A DNA stretch of 64,000 nucleotides from Neptunomonas antarctica (GTDB lineage Bacteria; Pseudomonadota; Gammaproteobacteria; Pseudomonadales; Balneatricaceae): positions 186,001 to 250,000 of the forward strand of contig NZ_LJSI01000021.1 of assembly GCF_001305295.1 (NCBI RefSeq). Reading direction: 5' to 3'. Both the position numbers and the translations under genes were made by a program. Positions 1-8,235 of the stretch are shown in pieces (positions within the stretch are counted from its first letter, which is position 1; each line of letters opens with the position of its first letter). The notes below the pieces were generated by a model, which was not told the origin of the DNA, made no database searches, and saw nothing but the letters and a program-made list of their open reading frames with translations.

Positions 1-21
1 AAGATATGGGGTTATGAGTCT

Positions 22-1731
22 TTATGGTGCCTTACGTAATGCCTCCCACGCCGCGTATTGACTGAGAAACACCTCGCCTGTCAGATCGGTCAGCAGATGA
101 CTGCGTTTTAGTTTATCCATAACAGGGCCTTTTACCTCTGAAAGGTGGAAAGTGACACCGCTGTCTTTGAGTCGGGCGTTGATCGCCTCGAGACTTTCTA
201 GTGCGGAGGCGTCAATAAGGTTGACGGCGGGGCACATTAATATCAGGTGCTTAACATCAGAATTATGCGAAATAAGCGCGTAAATCCTATCTTCCAGATA
301 ACGTGCGTTGGCAAAATAGAGACTTTCATCGATACGTAGCGTGAGGATATGTTTTTCTGTATTGACTGAGTGGCGATCAATATTACGGAAGTGTTCGGTA
401 CCGGGTACCAAGCCAACCAATGCACTGTGAGGTGTGCTGGTGCGGTGCAGGTGGAGAACAATCGAGAGGCTGATACCGGCAATAATACCCAGTTCTACGC
501 CTTGTACCAAGGTCACGATAATGGTTGTCAGCATGGCGGCAAAATCGTTACGCGAGTATATCCATGTACGTTTTAGGGCCCCCAAATCGACAAGTGATAA
601 TACAGCGACAATAATGGTCGCGGCGAGGGTTGCTTTCGGCAGAAAATATATCAGCGGCGTTAACAATAGTGTTGCCATTGCGATGCCTACCGCCGTGAAT
701 GCGCCAGCAGCTGGCGTTTCGGCCCCCGCATCGAAATTGACAACAGAGCGTGAAAAGCCACCCGTTACGGGAAAGCCTCCGGAAACAGCGGCGGCAATAT
801 TTGAAGCGCCTAATCCCACTAATTCCTGATCGGGAGAGATTCTCTGGCGTCGTTTGGCGGCCAGTGTTTGGGCAACGGATACGGATTCAACAAAACCGAC
901 AAGGCTAATTAACAGAGCGGACACGAACAGCTGCTGCCAGAGATCTGTATCGAAGGCAGGCATTGCCAGTGAGGGTAACCCTTGCGGAATATCACCGATA
1001 ATTTTCACGCCCAGGCTTTGTAATTCACCAGACCAGGTTGCCAATGTGGTAATAACGACAACGAATACCGGCCCTGTTTTTGCTAATAGGTCTGCCAGGC
1101 GCTGATTAATCCCTATGCTTAGTAGCAGCGTTTTCAGATGTTTACGTGACCAGTAAAGAAACACAATGGCACTGATGCCTATTACCAGTGTGGGATAATT
1201 AACCTCACTTATTTGATGTTCAATAGAGATAAGAATGTCGAGTAAATTGTGGCCGCTGGCATCGATGCCGAGTATATGTTTAAGCTGGCTGGCGGCGATA
1301 ATGATACCGGAAGCGGTAATGAAGCCTGATATGACGGGGTGGCTTAAAAAATTTGCCAGCAAGCCTAGCCGGAAAATTCCCATCAGGATCAATATCACAC
1401 CAGAGATAAATGCCAACGCAATGGCTGCAGTTAAGTAAGCCTCTGTGCCCTGTATAGCCAGGTTGCCGACGGCAGCGGCGGTCATCAGTGAGACAACAGC
1501 GACCGGCCCTACTGCTAAGGTGCGGCTGGTGCCGAATATTGTATAGGCGACTAAAGGCAGAATACTGGCGTAAAGCCCCACCTCTGCAGGCAGGCCTGCC
1601 AGCAGAGCATAAGCGAGAGATTGCGGGATCAGCATAATGGTAACGATAATCGCTGCTATAAGATCGCCGCTCAGCATCTGGCGATTATAGTTTTTTGACC
1701 ATTGCAGGATGGGAAAATAATGTTTAAACAT
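22..1731 (-). CDS. SulP-family anion permease with STAS domain
   Basis: An inner-membrane transporter of the SulP (SLC26) family, expected to move sulfate, bicarbonate or a similar small anion. Residues ~20-430 are a run of hydrophobic helices and include the early family signature IMLIPQSLAYALLAGLP (about 32-48). A cytoplasmic STAS domain follows at ~450-560. The 569-residue length is normal. The ATG is preceded by GGAGG about 11 nt upstream, which supports this start. It is the last minus-strand gene before the window edge and is separated from speD by a strong terminator, so it has its own promoter. The substrate cannot be read from sequence. A second, different SulP lies at 52921-54480. 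Confidence 0.9.
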   Translation of the reverse strand: MFKHYFPILQWSKNYNRQMLSGDLIAAIIVTIMLIPQSLAYALLAGLPAEVGLYASILPLVAYTIFGTSRTLAVGPVAVVSLMTAAAVGNLAIQGTEAYLTAAIALAFISGVILILMGIFRLGLLANFLSHPVISGFITASGIIIAASQLKHILGIDASGHNLLDILISIEHQISEVNYPTLVIGISAIVFLYWSRKHLKTLLLSIGINQRLADLLAKTGPVFVVVITTLATWSGELQSLGVKIIGDIPQGLPSLAMPAFDTDLWQQLFVSALLISLVGFVESVSVAQTLAAKRRQRISPDQELVGLGASNIAAAVSGGFPVTGGFSRSVVNFDAGAETPAAGAFTAVGIAMATLLLTPLIYFLPKATLAATIIVAVLSLVDLGALKRTWIYSRNDFAAMLTTIIVTLVQGVELGIIAGISLSIVLHLHRTSTPHSALVGLVPGTEHFRNIDRHSVNTEKHILTLRIDESLYFANARYLEDRIYALISHNSDVKHLILMCPAVNLIDASALESLEAINARLKDSGVTFHLSEVKGPVMDKLKRSHLLTDLTGEVFLSQYAAWEALRKAP

Positions 1732-1900
1732 CCATTCAAATCCTCCAATCTGTTCCGTTTAGCGACGACGTTTTCTTGCTTTTCAGGTTTGGATTTTATG
1801 CTTCATTCTGATTTTAGATATTAAGTTATAATAATATAATAAAAAAGAATATGTCAGCATTTAATGAAGAGAATTTTTGAATAAATAGCTGAATAAAACA

Positions 1901-1935
1901 AATAAGGCCAGTCAGAGTAGCTGACTGGCCTTATT
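1901..1935 (-). terminator. Rho-independent terminator of speD
   Basis: A perfect 15-bp stem (AATAAGGCCAGTCAG with its complement) closes a 5-nt loop. Read on the minus strand it is followed by TTTGTTTT, and the stem itself ends in A/T pairs. It sits 58 bp past the speD stop and upstream of the SulP gene. The plus strand also has a short T run after it, so it could act in both directions. Confidence 0.85.
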
Positions 1936-1993
1936 TTTAGAGCGGTAATAAAAGATGCTGACATCGTATCAAACGAAAACACATCACCGTTTA

Positions 1994-2809
1994 TTAATGG
2001 TTTTGCATATCCGGCATGTTACGTCCGTAGAAAATTTCGTTCATCTCTTTGAAAAGACGTTCAGAAATTTCTTCAGCGTCATCACTATCTAAGTCCGCAA
2101 TATCGGTTCCGAATAAATACTGGTTCAAATCGCAATCAGCCAGCATCATTTTAGTATGGAAAATATTTTCCTGTAAAACGTTTACATCCAGCATCCTGTA
2201 TTGGTCCCGGATATCATGACTGATAAAATTCTGAATCGAATTTATATCGTGATCAATGTAGTGCTTCACACCTTTAATGTCGCGGGTGAAACCACGTACT
2301 CGATAGTCGATAGTGACGATATCTGATTCAAGTTTGTGAATCAGATAATTCAGTGCTTTCAGCGGGGATATGATACCGCAAGTAGACACTTCAATATCAG
2401 CACGAAAAGTACAGATACCATCATCTGGATGGCTTTCCGGATACGTATGCACGCAGATATGGCTTTTATCCAAATGTGCGACAACCGAATCAGGTAAAGG
2501 ACCAGGCTGTTCAGTCTGGTCGACATCTTCTGCATCTTTAACGGGCTCTTCGGATACCAGAATCGTAACGCTGGCGCCTTGAGGTTCATAATCCTGACGG
2601 GCAATGTTGAGAATATTTGCACCAATAATATCGCAGACTTCAGAAAGAATTTCTGTTAGACGGTCAGCATTATATTGCTCGTCAATATACTCAATGTATT
2701 CTGCTTTTTGCTTTGCGGTTTGTGCATAGCAAACATCATAAATACAGAAGCTCAGGCTTTTTGTAAGGTTGTTAAAACCTTGTAATTTAATTCTACCGTT
2801 CGATGACAA
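1994..2809 (-). CDS. speD: S-adenosylmethionine decarboxylase proenzyme
   Basis: Decarboxylates S-adenosylmethionine to the aminopropyl donor for spermidine synthesis. It is a pyruvoyl enzyme that self-cleaves. The sequence closely follows Escherichia coli Spe[18 protein letters not shown] near the N-terminus, then [16 protein letters not shown] with the Lys-Ser self-cleavage site, then a Cys-containing segment ([17 protein letters not shown]). I chose the TTG at 2809 (271 residues, near the family's ~264) because GGAG lies 8 nt upstream. The open frame continues to another TTG at 2866, but that adds 19 residues with no family match and no ribosome site. No speE is adjacent. The leader carries a 9-bp inverted repeat (2861-2883). 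Confidence 0.93.
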   Translation of the reverse strand: MSSNGRIKLQGFNNLTKSLSFCIYDVCYAQTAKQKAEYIEYIDEQYNADRLTEILSEVCDIIGANILNIARQDYEPQGASVTILVSEEPVKDAEDVDQTEQPGPLPDSVVAHLDKSHICVHTYPESHPDDGICTFRADIEVSTCGIISPLKALNYLIHKLESDIVTIDYRVRGFTRDIKGVKHYIDHDINSIQNFISHDIRDQYRMLDVNVLQENIFHTKMMLADCDLNQYLFGTDIADLDSDDAEEISERLFKEMNEIFYGRNMPDMQNH

Positions 2810-3284
2810 CGTCGTAATTCTCCAACCGTTGCAGACCGCGTAAATAACGCACTTAATAAAGTTCAACCTGGTTTAGGTTGAACGCGATCTGTATTTTATT
2901 CGAGCGTAGCACAAAGACAAAGAACAATTTTGTTAAAACTAATATCTTGCTGATAAATGAGAAATAAAAAATAGTTTTTATATTATGATTTATTTGTTAA
3001 GTTGTTGTATTTTATGATAAAAATAATATTATTTTTGATGAGCCCTAAGTTTTTAATAAAATAAAGACTAATAATTTTAGTCCGTTGTCACTCACATCAA
3101 TGTGTGATTAAAAAAATAGCGATAATATTAAAAAGCAAGTAATTCTTACAGAAGAAGTTGATACTAATTATCTGAAGTTCTGGTTTTCCATTGATAGAAT
3201 AATAGAAGTATTAACAAGGTTTAGCAGAGAGCTATGACGATGTTATTACAAAAAAATTACAGTCGTGTTGCAGGGAGGTGTTGA
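2810..3284. other. Divergent intergenic region, speD / arsP
   Basis: A 475-bp, very AT-rich gap between divergent genes that must hold both promoters. Visible elements are the inverted repeat at 2861-2883, a short palindrome CACAT-CA-ATGTG at 3093-3104 that could be an operator, and a 16-codon open frame (3234-3284) ending directly before the permease ATG. No regulator gene and no clear -35/-10 pair stood out in the A/T-rich centre. Confidence 0.5.
2861..2883. repeat. Inverted repeat in the speD leader
   Basis: GTTCAACCT and AGGTTGAAC are perfect 9-bp arms around a 5-nt spacer, about 50 bp upstream of the chosen speD start. It could be a protein operator or a hairpin in the speD mRNA leader. 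There is no T run, so it is not a terminator. Confidence 0.6.
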
Positions 3285-4277
3285 ATGCTGGAAATTTTCA
3301 CGTTATTCGCTGATTGGTTGGTTTATGATCTGCTGGGGTTGAGTGCGGCCACTAAACTTGGCGATGCATTACATTTTTTTGTGGAAGACACGACCAAGAT
3401 CTTTGCTCTGCTGGTGGTCATGATTTACCTGATAGCACTGCTGCGGGCTTCGATGAACATTGAATCGGTACGTGCTTGGCTTGTGGGTAAGAATCGAATT
3501 CTGGGTTATTTTATGGGTGCTGGATTTGGCGCGGTAACGCCGTTTTGTTCCTGCTCGAGCATTCCTCTGTTTCTTGGCTTTACATCCGCCGGTATTCCAG
3601 TGGGCATTACGATGTCATTTTTACTGACATCTCCCTTGATTAACGAAGTTGCCATTGTCTTGTTAGGTAGCTTATTAGGCTGGAAATTCACGCTTATTTA
3701 TGTGGGTGTAGGGATCGGCGTTGGTGTTCTTGGTGGTCTGTTTCTGGATCTTATTCGTGCTGAAAAAATGCTGCAACCTTTTGCAGCTAAGGCTTATGCT
3801 GAAGCGAAGCAGGCTGATGTGAAAGCTGAAGTGAGACGCTTGAACATGGCAGAGCGCCATCAGTTTGCAAAAGATGAATTGATCGATATTTTTAGTAGAG
3901 TCTGGAAGTGGGTCATTGTCGGTGTGGGTTTGGGGGCTGCATTACATGGATTTGTTCCAGAAGGGTGGTTTGAACAGCATTTGGGGCAAGGACAGTGGTG
4001 GTCTGTGCCTGCCGCTGTGTTATTGGGTATCCCTCTGTATTCGAATGCAACCGGTGTTATACCTGTGATGGAAAGTTTGATTACTAAAGGCTTGCCGGTA
4101 GGGACCACGCTGGCTTTTTGTATGAGCACTGTGGCCGCTAGTTTTCCCGAATTTATTTTGTTGAAGCAAGTGATGCAGTGGAAGTTGTTAGTTATTTTGT
4201 TCTGTTTGTTATTGTTTGCTTTCACGTTGGTTGGCTGGATATTTAATGGTATCGGGCTGCTGTTTCTTGCTACGTAA
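3285..4277 (+). CDS. arsP: ArsP-type (DUF318) permease
   Basis: A polytopic inner-membrane permease of the ArsP/DUF318 family. Characterised ArsP members export trivalent organoarsenicals. The signature TPFCSCSSIPLF is intact, with Cys88 and Cys90, and the hydrophobic helices are broken by a charged cytoplasmic loop at ~165-195. The 330-residue length is typical. The start is firm: GGGAGG lies just upstream. It opens a plus-strand run with a mini-thioredoxin, GAPDH and ArsJ, and this arsenic context favours an organoarsenical or arsenite role. DUF318 also contains permeases of unknown substrate, so the exact cargo is inferred. No ArsR repressor gene is nearby. Confidence 0.8.
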   Translation: MLEIFTLFADWLVYDLLGLSAATKLGDALHFFVEDTTKIFALLVVMIYLIALLRASMNIESVRAWLVGKNRILGYFMGAGFGAVTPFCSCSSIPLFLGFTSAGIPVGITMSFLLTSPLINEVAIVLLGSLLGWKFTLIYVGVGIGVGVLGGLFLDLIRAEKMLQPFAAKAYAEAKQADVKAEVRRLNMAERHQFAKDELIDIFSRVWKWVIVGVGLGAALHGFVPEGWFEQHLGQGQWWSVPAAVLLGIPLYSNATGVIPVMESLITKGLPVGTTLAFCMSTVAASFPEFILLKQVMQWKLLVILFCLLLFAFTLVGWIFNGIGLLFLAT

Positions 4278-4310
4278 ACAGCAACCATCAATTGAGATGA
4301 GGAGTATCGT

Positions 4311-4550
4311 ATGAAAACAATTAAAGTGTTGGGCTCAGGGTGCACTAAGTGCCAGAAGACCGCAGAAATGATCAGTCGTATTGCCGCTGAATCAGCCATA
4401 GAAGTCTCTGTCATAAAAGTGACAGATCCTGCTGTTATGATGGAGTATGGGGTGATGAGCACGCCAGCGGTTGTCGTAGACGAACAGCTTATGCATTCGG
4501 GTTCCATTCCGCACCGGGCAGATGTTGAAGCGTGGCTTGTTAAAGCCTAG
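4311..4550 (+). CDS. Mini-thioredoxin (redox-active disulfide protein 2 family)
   Basis: A 79-residue protein with a thioredoxin-like fold and a CTKC redox pair (Cys11, Cys14) right after the first strand, followed by the cis-Pro motif STPAVVVD. This matches the small 'redox-active disulfide protein 2' family, which is often encoded beside DUF318 permeases. It begins 33 bp after the permease, with GAGGAG as ribosome site, and is probably co-transcribed. A plausible job is delivering reduced arsenical or reducing equivalents to the permease. That is inference from neighbourhood only. Confidence 0.85.
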   Translation: MKTIKVLGSGCTKCQKTAEMISRIAAESAIEVSVIKVTDPAVMMEYGVMSTPAVVVDEQLMHSGSIPHRADVEAWLVKA

Positions 4551-4596
4551 GAGTTAACGCTCAGCAGCTAAAGAATAAAAGGATAAGGATTCAGAA

Positions 4597-5607
4597 ATGG
4601 CGATTAAAGTAGGTATCAATGGTTTCGGTCGAATCGGCCGGTTGGTCTTGCGTTCGGCGTGGACATGGCCAGATATCGAGTTTGTACATATTAACGATCC
4701 TGGCGGTGATGCAGCGACGTTGGCACATCTGTTGAATTTTGATTCAGTTCACGGACGATGGGCACAAGAAGCGTGCGGCAAAGGGGATCGGATCGTTGTT
4801 GATGGACACGCACTTACTGTGAGCCATAACAACACGATTGCCGATACAGATTGGTCAGGCTGCGATGTTGTTATCGAAGCTTCAGGGAAAATGAAAACTA
4901 CAGCACAGCTGCAAGCTTATCTGGATCAGGGCGTGAAGCGTGTAGTGGTGAGTGCGCCGGTCAAAGAAGACGGTATATTGAATGTTGTGATGGGTGTCAA
5001 TGATGATCTTTATGATCCTGCCTGGCACCGGATAGTCACCGCCGCGTCATGCACCACTAATTGCTTGGCACCAGTGGTAAAAGTGATTCATGAAAATTTG
5101 AAAATCAGGCATGGATCAATGACGACTATTCATGATGTCACTAATACCCAGACAATTTTGGATGCGCCGCATAAAGATCTGCGTCGAGCCCGTGCCTGCG
5201 GCATGAGTTTGATTCCGACGACGACCGGTTCAGCGACAGCAATTACGCATATTTTTCCTGAATTGAAAGGGCGTTTAAATGGTCATGCCATACGTGTACC
5301 GCTGGCGAACGCCTCACTGACAGACTGCGTATTTGAAGTGGAGCAAGTAACCACAGAAGCGCAGGTAAATCTGTTATTTAAAGAAGCAGCACAAGGCCCT
5401 TTAAAAGGAATTCTTGGCTATGAAGAACGCCCGCTAGTCTCTATCGACTACAAGACTGATCCGCGTTCGGGCATTATCGATGCATTGTCCACCATGGTGG
5501 TGAATGGCACACAGGTAAAAGTGTATATCTGGTATGACAATGAATGGGGCTACGCGAACCGTACGGCAGAGTTAGTCCGAAAGGTAGGGTTGCTTGATCA
5601 GAAGTAA
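4597..5607 (+). CDS. ArsJ-associated glyceraldehyde-3-phosphate dehydrogenase
   Basis: A complete 336-residue GAPDH. It has the Rossmann start [11 protein letters not shown], the catalytic Cys152 in [11 protein letters not shown], and the C-terminal [11 protein letters not shown]. In the known ArsJ system this dedicated GAPDH uses arsenate in place of phosphate to form 1-arseno-3-phosphoglycerate, which ArsJ exports. The next gene, arsJ, overlaps its last codons, and this tight coupling argues for that role rather than central glycolysis. Its enzymology cannot be separated from housekeeping GAPDH by sequence alone. Confidence 0.92.
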   Translation: MAIKVGINGFGRIGRLVLRSAWTWPDIEFVHINDPGGDAATLAHLLNFDSVHGRWAQEACGKGDRIVVDGHALTVSHNNTIADTDWSGCDVVIEASGKMKTTAQLQAYLDQGVKRVVVSAPVKEDGILNVVMGVNDDLYDPAWHRIVTAASCTTNCLAPVVKVIHENLKIRHGSMTTIHDVTNTQTILDAPHKDLRRARACGMSLIPTTTGSATAITHIFPELKGRLNGHAIRVPLANASLTDCVFEVEQVTTEAQVNLLFKEAAQGPLKGILGYEERPLVSIDYKTDPRSGIIDALSTMVVNGTQVKVYIWYDNEWGYANRTAELVRKVGLLDQK

Positions 5608-6886
5608 TATAGGCAAGCTTGCAACGCTTTCTACTGATGTCCGACAGTACTTGCTGATAACGGCTAACTACTGGGCCTTTACACTAACCGATGGTGCGCT
5701 GCGCATGTTGGTGGTACTCCACTTTCATGCGCTTGGGTACTCGCCGTTAGATATTGCCCTGCTGTTTATCTTTTATGAGATTTTTGGTGTTGTTACCAAT
5801 TTACTGGGTGGTTGGCTGGGCGCACGTCTTGGGCTGAACCGCACTATGAATATAGGCTTAGTGCTACAAGTGGTGGCATTAGGCATGCTGGCCGTGCCTA
5901 CAGTCTGGTTGACGGTTCCCTGGGTAATGGGCGCGCAAGCACTCTCTGGCATAGCCAAAGACCTGAATAAGATGAGCGCCAAAAGTGCCATTAAATTGTT
6001 GGTTCCAGGCGATGCTCAGGGCAAACTCTACCAATGGATAGCCTTGCTGACAGGATCGAAAAACACACTCAAGGGTGTTGGTTTCTTTCTGGGCGGTATT
6101 TTGCTGACGGTGTTCGGATTTTCACAATCCGTGCTGATCATGGCGGCTGGTTTGTTACTTGTCTGGATCGTTTCGGTTTTCACGCTCAAGAAAGCCTTGG
6201 GGAAAACCACCAGCAAGCCAAAATTCAGAGAAATCTTCTCAAAAAGTAGCGCGGTTAACATCCTATCGGCGGCGCGTCTGTTTCTGTTTGCTGCTCGGGA
6301 TGTCTGGTTTGTGGTGGCTATTCCGGTTTTTCTCGGTGACCAGCTGGGATGGGATCACTGGACGGTGGCTAGCTTTATGGCCAGTTGGGTGATGGGTTAC
6401 GGTGTTATTCAGACATTAGCTCCTTATGTGACTGGTAAGCGGGCAGGTGTGGTGCCTGATGGCAGGGCGGCGGTTATCTGGTCGGTTCCTTTGTTCTTGA
6501 TACCGGCCGTGATGGCTGTGCTCCTCAGCGCAAGCATGAATACAGATATGAGTACAAGCATAAACACTGGCTTAGAAGTATCGTTTGCCAATGAATGGTT
6601 AGCCCCCTTATTAATTGGCGGATTGATGCTATTCGGCGCCTTTTTTGCCGTAAACTCCTCACTGCATAGTTATCTTATTGTGAGTTATGCCAAAGAAAAC
6701 GGCGTCTCGTTAGACGTGGGTTTTTATTACATGGCTAATGCCATAGGCCGCCTGATAGGCACATTGCTGTCAGGCGGGGTATACCAACTGTATGGATTAG
6801 AAGCCTGTTTATGGATCTCGTCACTGTTTCTACTGATAGCCTGTATTATTTCGTTGAAATTACCTCGGAAAAAATCGAGCTACTAA
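5594..6886 (+). CDS. arsJ: ArsJ, MFS exporter of 1-arseno-3-phosphoglycerate
   Basis: A 430-residue major-facilitator protein with about 12 membrane segments. It matches the ArsJ family by length, by the N-terminal segment [19 protein letters not shown], and by its position directly after GAPDH. ArsJ exports the unstable arseno-phosphoglycerate, which decays to arsenate outside, so the pair detoxifies arsenate without reduction. The likely start is TTG at 5594, overlapping the GAPDH stop by 14 bp, with AGGT upstream. There is no in-frame ATG near the conserved N-terminus. The overlap suggests translational coupling. Confidence 0.9.
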   Translation: MIRSNIGKLATLSTDVRQYLLITANYWAFTLTDGALRMLVVLHFHALGYSPLDIALLFIFYEIFGVVTNLLGGWLGARLGLNRTMNIGLVLQVVALGMLAVPTVWLTVPWVMGAQALSGIAKDLNKMSAKSAIKLLVPGDAQGKLYQWIALLTGSKNTLKGVGFFLGGILLTVFGFSQSVLIMAAGLLLVWIVSVFTLKKALGKTTSKPKFREIFSKSSAVNILSAARLFLFAARDVWFVVAIPVFLGDQLGWDHWTVASFMASWVMGYGVIQTLAPYVTGKRAGVVPDGRAAVIWSVPLFLIPAVMAVLLSASMNTDMSTSINTGLEVSFANEWLAPLLIGGLMLFGAFFAVNSSLHSYLIVSYAKENGVSLDVGFYYMANAIGRLIGTLLSGGVYQLYGLEACLWISSLFLLIACIISLKLPRKKSSY

Positions 6887-6996
6887 AGTAAACTGAGATT
6901 TAAAACAATCGATTATTGCTGTTTTATGATGAAAATAGCGATGATTGAATTGAGGTGTAAGGTAATTTCCCGCAAGTGGAACCACAGCTACTATGA

Positions 6997-7020
6997 GCAT
7001 AGATACCTATGTATCTATGC
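6997..7020. repeat. Inverted repeat between arsJ and arsS
   Basis: GCATAGATAC and GTATCTATGC are perfect 10-bp arms around a 4-bp centre (CTAT). It lies 110 bp after arsJ and 140 bp before the arsS start. No T run follows, so an operator or a processing hairpin is more likely than a terminator. Confidence 0.55.
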
Positions 7021-7160
7021 GTTGCTATCTGATTCCTGTCTCAGTTGAAGTGAATAGTTGTTATTCATGGTCGAAATCTATTTTTTAAAAAAAGTGTAAG
7101 GTTTTGATGTTTTATTCGACTATAACTAATAATAGCTAATGAATAACGAAGGAATTGTCG

Positions 7161-8123
7161 ATGCACGAAATGCTGCCACACCTGATTCAGACGGATTTTC
7201 CCTCTATACAACGTAAGCAATTGGATACGTTGCAGGCCAATTTGGGTTATCGCTGTAATCAGTCTTGTCTCCATTGCCATGTGGCGGCTAGCCCAAAGCG
7301 CACCGAAGAGATGGACTGGGATACGATGCAGTTGATGCTCGACTTTATTGAAAAATTTGGTGTGACTACGCTCGATTTGACGGGCGGCGCACCCGAAATG
7401 AATCCGCATTTTAAACGTCTTGTGATTGAGGCCCGAAAACTAAACGTGAAGGTTATCGATCGCTGTAATCTGACGATTCTCTGTGAACCCGGTTACGAGG
7501 ATTTTGCTGAATTTTTAGCAGAACATGAAGTGGAAGTGGTCGCTTCATTACCTTGTTACCTCGAAGATAATGTCGATGCTCAACGAGGCGATGGTGTTTT
7601 TCTGGCGAGCATCGAAGGGTTGAAACAGCTGAATAAGCTGGGGTATGCGCAGGGTGCTTCCGGCAAGGTGCTTAACCTGGTTTATAACCCGCCAGGTGCT
7701 ATGTTGCCGCCTGATCAGCAAGTCTTAGAAGCTGATTACAAACACCAGTTGAATGCGCGTTATGGCATCCAGTTTTCGAATTTGTTTACCTTAGCTAATC
7801 TGCCGATCCAACGTTTTGGTAGTACGCTTATTTCTAAAAACACCTTTATCCCTTATATGGAGCTGCTGCGTAGCTCATTTAATGCTGCAACGCTGGATAA
7901 TCTGATGTGCCGTTCACTTCTCTCGGTCGGTTGGCAGGGATATGTGCATGATTGCGATTTTAATCAGCAGTTGAAAATGCCATTAGGCAGCAGCCGTGAA
8001 CCAGTCCATCTAAGTGCGTTATTAGAAAACGGTTTACAGGAAAAGAGAGTCAGTATTGGTGATCACTGTTACGGTTGCACCGCAGGTCAGGGCTCAAGTT
8101 GCGGTGGCGCGTTGAGTGCTTAA
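7161..8123 (+). CDS. arsS: ArsS-type radical SAM/Cys-rich protein
   Basis: A 320-residue radical SAM enzyme of the ArsS (rSAM/Cys-rich, TIGR04167-like) family. The iron-sulfur motif CNQSCLHC (Cys32, 36, 39) is intact, followed by LDLTGGAPEMNP and a C-terminal Cys-rich segment with CYGC and SSCGG. ArsS is linked to arsenosugar formation, adding a 5'-deoxyadenosyl group to methylated arsenic made by ArsM. No ArsM is encoded in this window. The start is the ATG at 7161, with AAGGA 8 nt upstream; a TTG two codons earlier is less likely. The two ArsS-associated transferases follow at 10663 and 11414. The family name is firm, the product is inferred. Confidence 0.88.
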   Translation: MHEMLPHLIQTDFPSIQRKQLDTLQANLGYRCNQSCLHCHVAASPKRTEEMDWDTMQLMLDFIEKFGVTTLDLTGGAPEMNPHFKRLVIEARKLNVKVIDRCNLTILCEPGYEDFAEFLAEHEVEVVASLPCYLEDNVDAQRGDGVFLASIEGLKQLNKLGYAQGASGKVLNLVYNPPGAMLPPDQQVLEADYKHQLNARYGIQFSNLFTLANLPIQRFGSTLISKNTFIPYMELLRSSFNAATLDNLMCRSLLSVGWQGYVHDCDFNQQLKMPLGSSREPVHLSALLENGLQEKRVSIGDHCYGCTAGQGSSCGGALSA

Positions 8124-8235
8124 TTTATAAAACTAGCTCAGAAAAGAGTACAGAGTCGCTCATACCGCAAGTCTCAAAATGTTTGTGAATAGTGATTTTA
8201 AAATAGATTCAAATAATTACTATCGGGAGTAACCG

